A stretch of 64,000 nucleotides of DNA from Planctomycetota bacterium (GTDB lineage: Bacteria; Planctomycetota; GCA-002687715). Each line of letters opens with the position of its first letter. Positions within the stretch are counted from its first letter, which is position 1. The notes beneath the pieces were generated by a model. It was not told the DNA's origin and ran no database searches. It saw only the letters and a program-made list of their open reading frames with translations. Where the stretch lies: the NCBI GenBank assembly GCA_009691765.1, contig SIAO01000009.1, positions 1 to 64,000 of the forward strand. Reading direction: 5' to 3'. The translations under genes were made by a program, and so were the position numbers. Of the stretch, positions 1 to 7,838 are shown in pieces.

Positions 1-371
1 CCTGAGAGCCCTGATGGGCCATCCATCACGGAAGCGTCGAGTTCGACCACGCCGTCTTCGTTGGGAATCCCACCGAGCCCGACGCTGTGATCCGTCGGAT
101 CGTCTTCCACCGTGTTGATGCCGAGCACGATCGCATCGAGCAACGGCATGCCCGCGAGGTGCTTTTCCATGGCCAATGTCATGGCCTGCTTGCGCGTGTT
201 TTGCGAGCCGACCAACACAGGGCTTGCGACCTTGCGCACCAAAACCGTTGGAGCACGCAGCTCAGTCGTGAGCGCCGATGTCCCCTGAGCGCAGCCCAGA
301 GTGCTCGCCGCTGTCGCAGCGACTGCCGTCGTGGCCAAGAAACCACGCCGTGTGATGCTCTTGTCTGTCAT
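1..371 (-). CDS. N4-(beta-N-acetylglucosaminyl)-L-asparaginase / isoaspartyl peptidase family, TAT signal, partial (runs off left edge)
   Basis: Reverse-strand translation MTDKSITRRGFLATTAVAATAASTLGCAQG...KVASPVLVGSQNTRKQAMTLAMEKHLAGMPLLDAIVLGINTVEDDPTDHSVGLGGIPNEDGVVELDASVMDGPSG; RRGFLA twin-Arg signal and the glycosylasparaginase NxVEDDPxDxSVGxGGxPNxxGxVELDAxxMDG motif. Overlaps the upstream gene stop by ATGA. Confidence 0.85.
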   Translation of the reverse strand, partial: MTDKSITRRGFLATTAVAATAASTLGCAQGTSALTTELRAPTVLVRKVASPVLVGSQNTRKQAMTLAMEKHLAGMPLLDAIVLGINTVEDDPTDHSVGLGGIPNEDGVVELDASVMDGPSGLS

Positions 372-1360
372 GGATGTCCGTCCTCCCCCAAGGCTTCCGC
401 TTCTGCCGCAAGTGTCTCCGCTTCAACGTCACCGTACTTCAGATCCAAGGTGAACGCCTTCCAGTCCTTTTCCATGGCAGCCCACTGCTCATCTTTCCAA
501 CCTTTGAACGCAGCCGTCACCGCTTCTTCGATGCTGTGCTGCTCGACGAAGTTGGCCATATATTTTTGCAGCAGCTTCTTCTGCTTCCACTGCGGGTGCT
601 CCATCAAGAAGTGCACCAACGACCAACCTTGCGCATACGCCAAGCCGGCGACCGCGTAGTACTTCTGCTGGTCCCACGCCACCAACTCCTTCAGCGGAAT
701 CGTTTTGTTGCGCTTGATCGCAGACTTGATGGTGCCGAGGCGATAGTCATTCACCTTGCCCACCTGCATCTGCCCCGTTTCCATGCGACTGCCGTAGAAG
801 TACTCGCCGATGCCTTCGTCGCACCAGCTCGGGAAAGGCACCCCTGAACCACAGTGTTTGTGGAAGTACTGATGCCAGCCTTCGTGAGCAAAAACGCCCA
901 GCAGGTCCATGGAAAAACGCGCAGCCAAGCGCGCACGCAAAGAAACAGCCTTCTCGCCCGTGGTCGCGCCCTTCTGCAGCACGCCACCAATCTTGCCCGT
1001 GTCGTAACCAACCATTTCTTGGTCCGTCTTGGAGAAGTAGCCGCCTGCGTTGGGCGGTGCGCCGTACTTCAAGAACCCTGCGCGGTCCTTAAATATCTTC
1101 ACGACATACGCCTTGCCCTCTTGCTTCACTGGCGCAAAGAGCTTCTTGTAGCGCTCTAACATGGCGTTCATGTGGCGCGCCACCACTTCAACACGCTCCC
1201 ACGGCGCATCGCTTTGGAACTCGTACTTGCCGATGATCTTGCGATTCCAGCCAGGTGGCACCTGATCGTCACGCCAGTCGCCCTTGGTGAGTTTCTGCGC
1301 CGGTTCCTGCGAAACAAGGCAGCAGGCAAACAGTGCAAGGAACAGCATCAGGCGTTGCAT
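368..1360 (-). CDS. Secreted HExxH metalloprotease-like protein (DUF1570-like)
   Basis: ORF 330 aa with signal peptide and HEGWHQYFHKH...CDEGIGEYF, a gluzincin-like HExxH...E arrangement. Confidence 0.6.
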   Translation of the reverse strand: MQRLMLFLALFACCLVSQEPAQKLTKGDWRDDQVPPGWNRKIIGKYEFQSDAPWERVEVVARHMNAMLERYKKLFAPVKQEGKAYVVKIFKDRAGFLKYGAPPNAGGYFSKTDQEMVGYDTGKIGGVLQKGATTGEKAVSLRARLAARFSMDLLGVFAHEGWHQYFHKHCGSGVPFPSWCDEGIGEYFYGSRMETGQMQVGKVNDYRLGTIKSAIKRNKTIPLKELVAWDQQKYYAVAGLAYAQGWSLVHFLMEHPQWKQKKLLQKYMANFVEQHSIEEAVTAAFKGWKDEQWAAMEKDWKAFTLDLKYGDVEAETLAAEAEALGEDGHP

Positions 1361-1438
1361 AGTGCGACAAGTCTAAGCGACCCCCAAAGCCCGCCTACGC
1401 TCTGATGTTTGGCACGCGGAATGGCGGACGCGCGCCAC

Positions 1439-1640
1439 TTCAACGGTCGGGTGAGTCGCGCGGAAATCCTCAGGCACCTTCTTGGTGGCCTCACCGATGA
1501 TCTCCAAGCTCCGCACGAACGCTCGGCGCAGAGTCTCATCGGCGGGAGAAGGCCTCGAATGACACACCCTCGCTTCGACCAATCAGGGAGTCGGCTTCCA
1601 GCAGGATATGGCGAAGGTAGTCACGCGGCTCGAAGGACAT
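1439..1640 (-). pseudogene. HepT-like / DUF86 toxin remnant (frameshifted, 3' truncated)
   Basis: MSFEPRDYLRHILLEADSLIGRSEGVSFEAF (frame 1, from ATG at 1640) then, after a frame change, ADETLRRAFVRSLEIIGEATKKVPEDFRATHPTVE; matches the DUF86 pattern ...LRRLEIIGEAAKxxPExxRxxHPxxxW and then degrades. Confidence 0.7.
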
Positions 1641-1699
1641 CTTGCGCCTCGGCCAAGATTCTCGGACCGATCATTCTGGCCATGCAGACCTCCTCTAGC

Positions 1700-1706
1700 G
1701 TTAGGC
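1700..1706 (-). other. attC-like core heptamer (GCCTAAC on minus strand)
   Basis: plus gttaggc = GTTRRRY / minus GCCTAAC = RYYYAAC; integron core-site consensus. Confidence 0.45.
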
Positions 1707-1737
1707 CAGAGTGTCTACTTGATCGGGGCAACATCCC

Positions 1738-1762
1738 CGTCCGCTGCATGCTGTTGTTAGGC
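1738..1762 (-). other. attC-like left half-site GCCTAACAACAGCATGCAGCGGACG
   Basis: Minus strand GCCTAACAACAGCATGCAGCGGACG, the typical R''-L'' arm of chromosomal attC sites; the TAA stop of the cassette ORF lies inside GCCTAAC, as is usual for integron cassettes. Confidence 0.65.
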
Positions 1763-2251
1763 CGCCCCGCGCCGGATGTCGTCCACGGAGAGCCCGTAGT
1801 ACGAGTTCTTTGCGTTCTCTTCGCTCCACACGCTTCGAAACGGTTCGCGCTCGAAGTACCAGAGCATTCCAGCGCACCACGCCCGCCAAGCCGAGCGATG
1901 GATGTAGCCCTCCGAGAAGAAGAGGAACTCCTCGCCGCACAGGTTGAAGTAATCGACGATGGTTTGGCGGTCGGCCGGGTCAAGCTGCGAACCGGAAGCC
2001 TCGATATGGGCCAGGCGATCATTGAGGGCATCGTATCGTCGGTTGAAGTCGGTGAAGAGGTCCTTGAACAGAGACGTCTCGGCGAGCTTATGCTGCTGCA
2101 CGAAGTAACAGAACCCCAAAACAGCCGCGATGATCGATCCGATGAGTGGCACCCTATCGACCGTGGCGAACAACAAGACCGCACTGATGCCCACAGCCGC
2201 GCAGAGAAGCGCAATTGATGCATAGTGCCGGAAGATCATCTGGCGATTCAC
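1757..2251 (-). CDS. Integron cassette ORF: two-TM small membrane protein of unknown function
   Basis: 164 aa, GTG start at 2251, MNRQMIFRHYASIALLCAAVGISAVLLFATVDRVPLIGSIIAAVLGFCYFVQQHK...DPADRQTIVDYFNLCGEEFLFFSEGYIH...; sits between 2268 (GTTAGGC on minus) and 1762 (GCCTAAC on minus). Confidence 0.65.
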   Translation of the reverse strand: MNRQMIFRHYASIALLCAAVGISAVLLFATVDRVPLIGSIIAAVLGFCYFVQQHKLAETSLFKDLFTDFNRRYDALNDRLAHIEASGSQLDPADRQTIVDYFNLCGEEFLFFSEGYIHRSAWRAWCAGMLWYFEREPFRSVWSEENAKNSYYGLSVDDIRRGAA

Positions 2252-2267
2252 GTGTAGCTCCTCGACG

Positions 2268-2274
2268 GCCTAAC
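2268..2274 (-). other. attC-like right core heptamer (GTTAGGC on minus strand)
   Basis: plus gcctaac, minus ...GATTGCTGTACGTTAGGC, 17 nt upstream of the cassette ORF start. Confidence 0.5.
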
Positions 2275-2314
2275 GTACAGCAATCACCCGGTCGCGACGA
2301 GAGATTGTCCATTG

Positions 2315-3149
2315 TCATTTCGCCCGGCTTCGCGACTCGGGTGGATGGCTTGGTTCTGTGACCGGATTGGCGAGCTCGCGCTCTTGTCCAGTGATCCTCA
2401 AGTGAAGCCCAAGGAAGCGGACGACTTCTTGATATTTGTCACGATCGTACGCCAGCAAGTCAATGTGCGCCGCACCCTCGAAGATGACAAGGCGTTTCGG
2501 CTCATGGGCAGCTTCGTAAAGTCGTCGAGTTTCCATCAATGTCGTATGAAGATCGCAGTCTCCGGATGCAACCCAAACGGGGCAACCAACGACCGCAATG
2601 TGGTCAATCGGCCGGAGTTCAGAAGTCGAAACGCCAATCCGAAGTTTCAATTGAACGAGAATAGCGGGTGCAACAAGATGCCCTAACGGCCCCAGTCGCA
2701 TCGACAGGCGGTTGTGTATAGCCTCGCTGATCGTTGGATACACGGATTCAAGGACCATCACGTCGACGTCCAACGGCGAGGCCAAAAGAGCAGCAGCACC
2801 CCCAAGAGACCACCCAACAATGCCAATCTTGTGATTCGGGTTCCTGGTTTGGGCGAAGTCCACCGATGCAACAACGTCGAGCCGTTCGCGAAAGCCTGCT
2901 GTGATATTTCACCGGGCGATTCACCATGCCCCTGAAGATCAACCAGCAGCGTTGCATAGCCGGCGTCACGGAGTCATTCGGCGCGGCCCAACATTGCGCG
3001 ACGGTCACTGCGAATGGGATGAAGCAGAATCACAGTTGCCGTCGCGCCATCACACGGGACAAACCATGCTGCCAGCGTCGATCCGGAGCCGGAAGGAATG
3101 GCAACCGATTCGATGTGGAATCCGTTTGGCGGCGGTCCGACTGGATGAT
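2315..3149 (-). pseudogene. Alpha/beta hydrolase pseudogene (one nonsense codon, one frameshift)
   Basis: [80 protein letters not shown](fs)NITAGFRERLDVVASVDFAQTRNPNHKIGIVGWSLGGAAALLAS...; stop TGA at 2974-2976, -1 indel near 2905-2912; GWSLGG nucleophile motif. Confidence 0.8.
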
Positions 3150-3260
3150 TCGCAGGCGCGACAGGAACTCCGGCGCCACCGCGAGGTGGCAGAAGTAGTC
3201 GATCGCCTTGCGCAACATGTTGCCACCGTAGGTCTCGTTGGCGGCGATCTTTGACATGGC

Positions 3261-3340
3261 GAAGTCGGCCGGGGACTGGACACCGGCTGGGCCGCGGTTG
3301 AGGACGTGGGTGTAGATCATCGTCGTGGCGACGTCCGGTT
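3261..3340 (-). pseudogene. C-terminal remnant of an integron integrase (IntI-type tyrosine recombinase)
   Basis: [26 protein letters not shown] closely resembles the IntI C-terminal block ([24 protein letters not shown]) including the catalytic Tyr. Confidence 0.7.
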
Positions 3341-3367
3341 CCTTGGACAGCGCCGTATGATCAGCGC

Positions 3368-5191
3368 ATGAATCAGAATCGCCATCAGGTGTGGCTCATG
3401 TTGATGATGATGCTGTGCGTGGCGCTCTTTTCGCTGAACGTGCACGCGCAAGAACACGCAACTCCCAATCCTGCGGCTGCCGCGGCCTGCGCTGCAAATT
3501 TTGCCATCACCGAAACCACGCTGCGCACGAAGCTCGCAAGCATGAATGCCATCAAGGCCGCTGCATTCGCAAGCACTGCCGAGGGCGCGCACCAACTATT
3601 GCGCTGGCGCTTGCTGCACCAACTTGGTCCAGAAGGGCGCGATGCCACTGACCGCATCACCACGATGGAGTGGATTCTCGGCGATGCAGACGCGCTGCGC
3701 TTGCTGCTGAGCGCAGGCGAACCCTCGGGAAACGACTGGAACGCGGCACTCGACATATTGCACCGCATCGTGACGCAGCACCCAACGGCCCGTAGCGGCC
3801 TAACTCTGCGCATCGCAATCGCCACAGCGCTCACTCACGCAGAACCCGTGAAGTGGATGGCTGATGGCAGCGTCATCGACCCCGTCGAACGCTTTGCCGC
3901 CTTTGTGCGTTGGGACAAAGAAGGTGTCTTGTTCCCCTCGTTCCGCAAACTCAACGCTTGGGAGCTGCGCTACGTCGTCGGCAGTTGGTCTTCGAATGAA
4001 GATCTGGTCTGGGCGCGCGAGCACATCAAACCCGAACTGCGCAATCCAGAAAAAGTCGGTGACGCCGCGCACATGCTGGCCTACAACGACCAGAACAAGA
4101 ACGGCGTCAGTGTCCAAGCCGGCGCTGCGTTCTATGACCACAAGCCCATGACACTCGCGCTCATGCTGGAGTACGGCGGCGTCTGCGGTGCGATTGGCCG
4201 CTTCGGCACTTCGATGAGTCAAGCCTTCGGTGTGCCCGCTATGCCCGTCGGTCAACCAGGGCATTGCGCCTTGCTTTGGCACAACCCCGAACGCCGCTGG
4301 GTTATCGGCAACGCCGTCTCCGGCTGGGATGAAACGACCTGCCACGGAGGCATCACTATTCCATTCGGCGGCTCCGCATGGTTTGTGCCGCTCATGCAGC
4401 AAGCGCAAAGCGATGAAGTCGGATTCAGCGCGAGTGAAACCCTGCGTGCGGCAGCGACGCTTGCTGAGGGCGAACTGCGCAGCGCACTGTTGGCCGCAGC
4501 CTGCAAACGGAGTCCACAGAACTTCGCGGCGTGGCAAAAGCGGATGCAAGCGCTCGCCAAAGCCCCACATGAAGCTTGGGCCGCTCTCGAACTCGAAGCA
4601 CGCACGGCATTCGACCAGCACCCGATGGCCTACGACCTCGTGGTCGCTGCGGCAGAGCCAACCCTCTTGAGTACTGCGCCAATACCGAAAAACATCGAAG
4701 CCCATTCACGCATCATTGTGCATGCGCTCGCTGGCATGGCAGAGCACGGCGCAGATGGAGGGCTCGTCTACGGCGCTTTGTTGAAGCACCAACTTCGGGT
4801 GTTTCTCATTCTTGCGCCGAAGAACGCCAAAGCTGTAGCAGCCTTGCTCAACGGGGATGACGGCCGCCAGCAAACGATGCCTCCCGATGTCGTGGAACGA
4901 GTCCTGAGCCATCGCTTTGACGCTTGCGCTGCGTTGGACATGGGTGACAAAACCAAGACACACGGCATTGTCATGCGAGTGCTGCAAAACCTCATTCGCG
5001 GGATTGCATACCAACCCGCGGCACACCCACTCGGATTGAAGCTATTAGAGGAACTCCTTACCTCGCTTGCGAAATCCGGACGCACGAACGATGCGCGGCG
5101 TCTCGCCGACCTGCTCTGCAAAGTCGCCAAGGAAGTGAGCGATGTGGCCCTCCTCGAGCGAGCAAGCAAACTGCGTGCGTCCTTGAAATAA
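3368..5191 (+). CDS. Secreted protein with transglutaminase-like core
   Basis: 607 aa, signal peptide, [37 protein letters not shown] (Cys...His arrangement typical of transglutaminase-like folds). Confidence 0.55.
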   Translation: MNQNRHQVWLMLMMMLCVALFSLNVHAQEHATPNPAAAAACAANFAITETTLRTKLASMNAIKAAAFASTAEGAHQLLRWRLLHQLGPEGRDATDRITTMEWILGDADALRLLLSAGEPSGNDWNAALDILHRIVTQHPTARSGLTLRIAIATALTHAEPVKWMADGSVIDPVERFAAFVRWDKEGVLFPSFRKLNAWELRYVVGSWSSNEDLVWAREHIKPELRNPEKVGDAAHMLAYNDQNKNGVSVQAGAAFYDHKPMTLALMLEYGGVCGAIGRFGTSMSQAFGVPAMPVGQPGHCALLWHNPERRWVIGNAVSGWDETTCHGGITIPFGGSAWFVPLMQQAQSDEVGFSASETLRAAATLAEGELRSALLAAACKRSPQNFAAWQKRMQALAKAPHEAWAALELEARTAFDQHPMAYDLVVAAAEPTLLSTAPIPKNIEAHSRIIVHALAGMAEHGADGGLVYGALLKHQLRVFLILAPKNAKAVAALLNGDDGRQQTMPPDVVERVLSHRFDACAALDMGDKTKTHGIVMRVLQNLIRGIAYQPAAHPLGLKLLEELLTSLAKSGRTNDARRLADLLCKVAKEVSDVALLERASKLRASLK

Positions 5192-5237
5192 CGCTGTTCG
5201 CAACGCGGGGTGTTGCACCGCACGCTGGCACGCGCAA

Positions 5238-6152
5238 TTACAGAATCGACTTGCCGTGAGCGGAAAGAATGAGCTCGACACCGAGGCGCGCGGTTTGGTT
5301 GCGCACATCTTCCACCGGGTCCACTTCCATCATGTCCATGGCCAACATGCGCCCAGAGTCGTGAGCCATCTCGGCGATGAGATGTGATTCCCGGTAGCTC
5401 AAACCGCCGCGCACCGGGGTGCCGACGCCCGGAGCCACCTGCGAGTCCACACCGTCCATGTCGAAGGAAAAATGAAAGCCAGCCGTGCCGTCGCACGCCA
5501 GAGCAATGGCGCGTTCCATCACGCCGCGCGCGCCGAGCTCATCCACATCGCGCATGGTGAAGACATGCACGCCGGAATTGCGCACCAACTCCTTCTCTGT
5601 CGGGTCCACGCTACGGATGCCAATGAACACCACATTCTTTGGCAGCACGCGCGGCGCAGGACCACCGATGATAGTGAGAGGTGGCGGCCCATGTCCGATG
5701 AGACAAGCCACAGGCATGCCATGGATGTTGCCCGTGGGTGAGGAGTCCGGCGTGTTCATGTCGGTGTGAGCATCGATCCAAATGAGTCCGATGCGTTGCC
5801 CACGCTTAGCGTGCGCCGCAGCAGTTCCACTCACGGAACCCACCGCCGCGGAGTGATCGCCACCAAGGACAACGAACGAAGACTCTGCGTCGCTGCCTTG
5901 CTCCACACGCGCTGCGACATCGGCGCACACTTCTGTGATCTCATTCAGATAACGCGCACGAGGATCACCGTGCCCGACGCTCTGCGGGACAGGCACTGGC
6001 ACATTGCCAAGGTCCAAGACGCTGTAACCAAGCGCACGCAAGTCTTCGACCAAGCCTGCGACACGCAACGCACTTGGCCCCATGTCCACACCGCGATGGG
6101 CGCCGCCAAGGTCGATGGGCACTCCAAGAACTTTGATCTGTCGGACAGGCAT
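5238..6152 (-). CDS. rocF: Arginase
   Basis: 304 aa; GGDHS, WIDAHTDMN, SFDMDGVDS ureohydrolase metal-binding motifs; MEVDPVED. Confidence 0.9.
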   Translation of the reverse strand: MPVRQIKVLGVPIDLGGAHRGVDMGPSALRVAGLVEDLRALGYSVLDLGNVPVPVPQSVGHGDPRARYLNEITEVCADVAARVEQGSDAESSFVVLGGDHSAAVGSVSGTAAAHAKRGQRIGLIWIDAHTDMNTPDSSPTGNIHGMPVACLIGHGPPPLTIIGGPAPRVLPKNVVFIGIRSVDPTEKELVRNSGVHVFTMRDVDELGARGVMERAIALACDGTAGFHFSFDMDGVDSQVAPGVGTPVRGGLSYRESHLIAEMAHDSGRMLAMDMMEVDPVEDVRNQTARLGVELILSAHGKSIL

Positions 6153-6339
6153 GCCCCCACTGTATCGGCCGCAGTGTCCTCAGCTCTGTCCTCCGTCATG
6201 GACAGAAGAGCCTTCGCCCTCGCACCCCACATTCGAGTTCATCCACTTGTGCAGCAACGACTTACAGCTCCCGACATCGCTACGGCACGCGATTCGCTAC
6301 CAAGACCTTCGCCCCACACGGGCCACAAGGAGCTTCGCC

Positions 6340-6747
6340 ATGATCGCCAAAACCGCCACCATGCTCACCGTCCTCGCCTTCGCCGCCGTCAGCCCCACGC
6401 TTCCAGCTCAAGGCTTCCTGCACTTCATGTTTGGCAGCGAGAACCAAGGCGGATTTTTGCAGTTCGCCGTGCCTAACGCGTCGGTGCACTGCTGCGACAG
6501 CTCGTGCCGCCGCTACGAAGCGGGCCATTGGACCTATGTCACCGAACAGGTGCGGATCCCCGGTGCGTGCCGCAAAGTGTGGGTCGCTCCCGTCTATCGC
6601 ACCGAATGGACTTGGTGCGGCAACCCCGTGCAAATTCTCGTGTGTGCGGGGCATTTCCAGAAAGTGCGCGACCCAGACCGCTGCCAAACAGTGCGGCGCA
6701 GAGTGTGGCAGCCCGCCCGTTGGATCCAAACCTGCAACGACTGCTGA
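6340..6747 (+). CDS. Small secreted Cys-rich repeat protein
   Basis: MIAKTATMLTVLAFAAVSPTLPAQGFLHFMFGS...HWTYVTEQVRIPGACRKVWVAPVYRTEWTWCGNPVQILVCAGHFQKVRDPDRCQTVRRRVWQPARWIQTCNDC; RBS AAGGAG upstream; paired Cys and repeated VWVAP/VWQPARW-type segments. Confidence 0.65.
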   Translation: MIAKTATMLTVLAFAAVSPTLPAQGFLHFMFGSENQGGFLQFAVPNASVHCCDSSCRRYEAGHWTYVTEQVRIPGACRKVWVAPVYRTEWTWCGNPVQILVCAGHFQKVRDPDRCQTVRRRVWQPARWIQTCNDC

Positions 6748-6905
6748 ACTCATGATTCCCGCAGTGCTCCGTACACTGCCAGTTCGCTGATGCTGTCGGC
6801 TCCGTTGGCCCCTTCCCGGGCTCGCGGAGCCGCGCTATCTATGCTCCCGTAAAGTGGCTTTGAGCCACCCGCCCTTCGAGGGCTCGGAATTGGGAGACAC
6901 CAGCG

Positions 6906-7838
6906 ATGATTCGTGCAGAGCAATTGGTCCACACCTACGGGGCCACCACAGCATTGGCCGGGATTTCTTTCGAGATTCCTGTGGGACAGATCGTTGGGCT
7001 GGTCGGGCCCAACGGCGCCGGCAAGACCACCGCCATGAAGATCCTGACGGGGTACATAGCGCCCGCGAGCGGCAAGGCCAGCATCGGTGACCACGACATC
7101 GTCACGGACCGCCTCGCCGCGCAGCGCCTCTTGGGCTACCTGCCCGAGAACGCTCCCGTCTGGCGCGACATGTTGGTGCAAGACTATTTGCTGCTGATCG
7201 CCAAGCTGCGCAATGTCTTGGCAACAGAACGCCAGAAGCGCTTCAGTGAAGTCGTACGGGCCTGCGACCTCGCATCGGTGCGCACCAAGCCCATCGCACA
7301 TCTTTCGAAAGGCTTCCGGCAGCGTGTCGGATTGGCGCAAGCCATGATCCACGACCCGCAAGTGCTCATTCTCGATGAGCCCACTTCGGGCCTCGACCCA
7401 ACGCAGATCATGGAAATCCGCGAAGTGATTCGGCGCATGGGCCAAAAGAAGACGGTCATTCTCTCCACCCACATTCTCTCGGAAGTGGAATCCACCTGCG
7501 ATCGCGCCTTGATGATCGTGGGCGGCAAGATTCACGTGGACGAAAACATGGACAGCTTCAGGCGCGGCAAGGGACTGCGCGTGCGCGCACTCAACGCGCC
7601 AGCAGGAACACGCGCAAAGCTCGCGCACGTGCCTGGCGTGCTCAGCGTGGATGAAGAAGCACAGCCTGATGGCACGACGGTCTATCGCCTCACCACCGCG
7701 CCGGGCGCCGATGTGGCGGTCGCAGTCGCTGAAGCCGCACGCGATGCTGGAGTGCTATTGACCGAGCTCGCGCGCGAGCAGCACGATCTCGAAGACATCT
7801 TCCGCTCGTTGAAGGCGCAAGACGGGAGGGCCGCATGA
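6906..7838 (+). CDS. ABC transporter ATP-binding protein (GldA-like)
   Basis: GPNGAGKTT Walker A, LSKGFRQRVGLAQAMIHDPQVLILDEPTSGLDP signature/Walker B. Confidence 0.88.
   Translation: MIRAEQLVHTYGATTALAGISFEIPVGQIVGLVGPNGAGKTTAMKILTGYIAPASGKASIGDHDIVTDRLAAQRLLGYLPENAPVWRDMLVQDYLLLIAKLRNVLATERQKRFSEVVRACDLASVRTKPIAHLSKGFRQRVGLAQAMIHDPQVLILDEPTSGLDPTQIMEIREVIRRMGQKKTVILSTHILSEVESTCDRALMIVGGKIHVDENMDSFRRGKGLRVRALNAPAGTRAKLAHVPGVLSVDEEAQPDGTTVYRLTTAPGADVAVAVAEAARDAGVLLTELAREQHDLEDIFRSLKAQDGRAA

Noticed and set aside
1385-1425. Extra attC-like element (minus GCGTAGGCGGGC)
   Set aside because: Core deviates from GTTRRRY (one T missing) and no matching arm was found.
2974-2976. In-frame TGA in the alpha/beta hydrolase as a Sec codon
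   Set aside because: The same gene also has a frameshift and the site fits a former Trp; pseudogene is simpler.
6736-6750. Possible Sec codon at the end of the Cys-rich protein (CNDC-TGA)
   Set aside because: Sequence after the TGA is not coding-like; treated as a normal stop.
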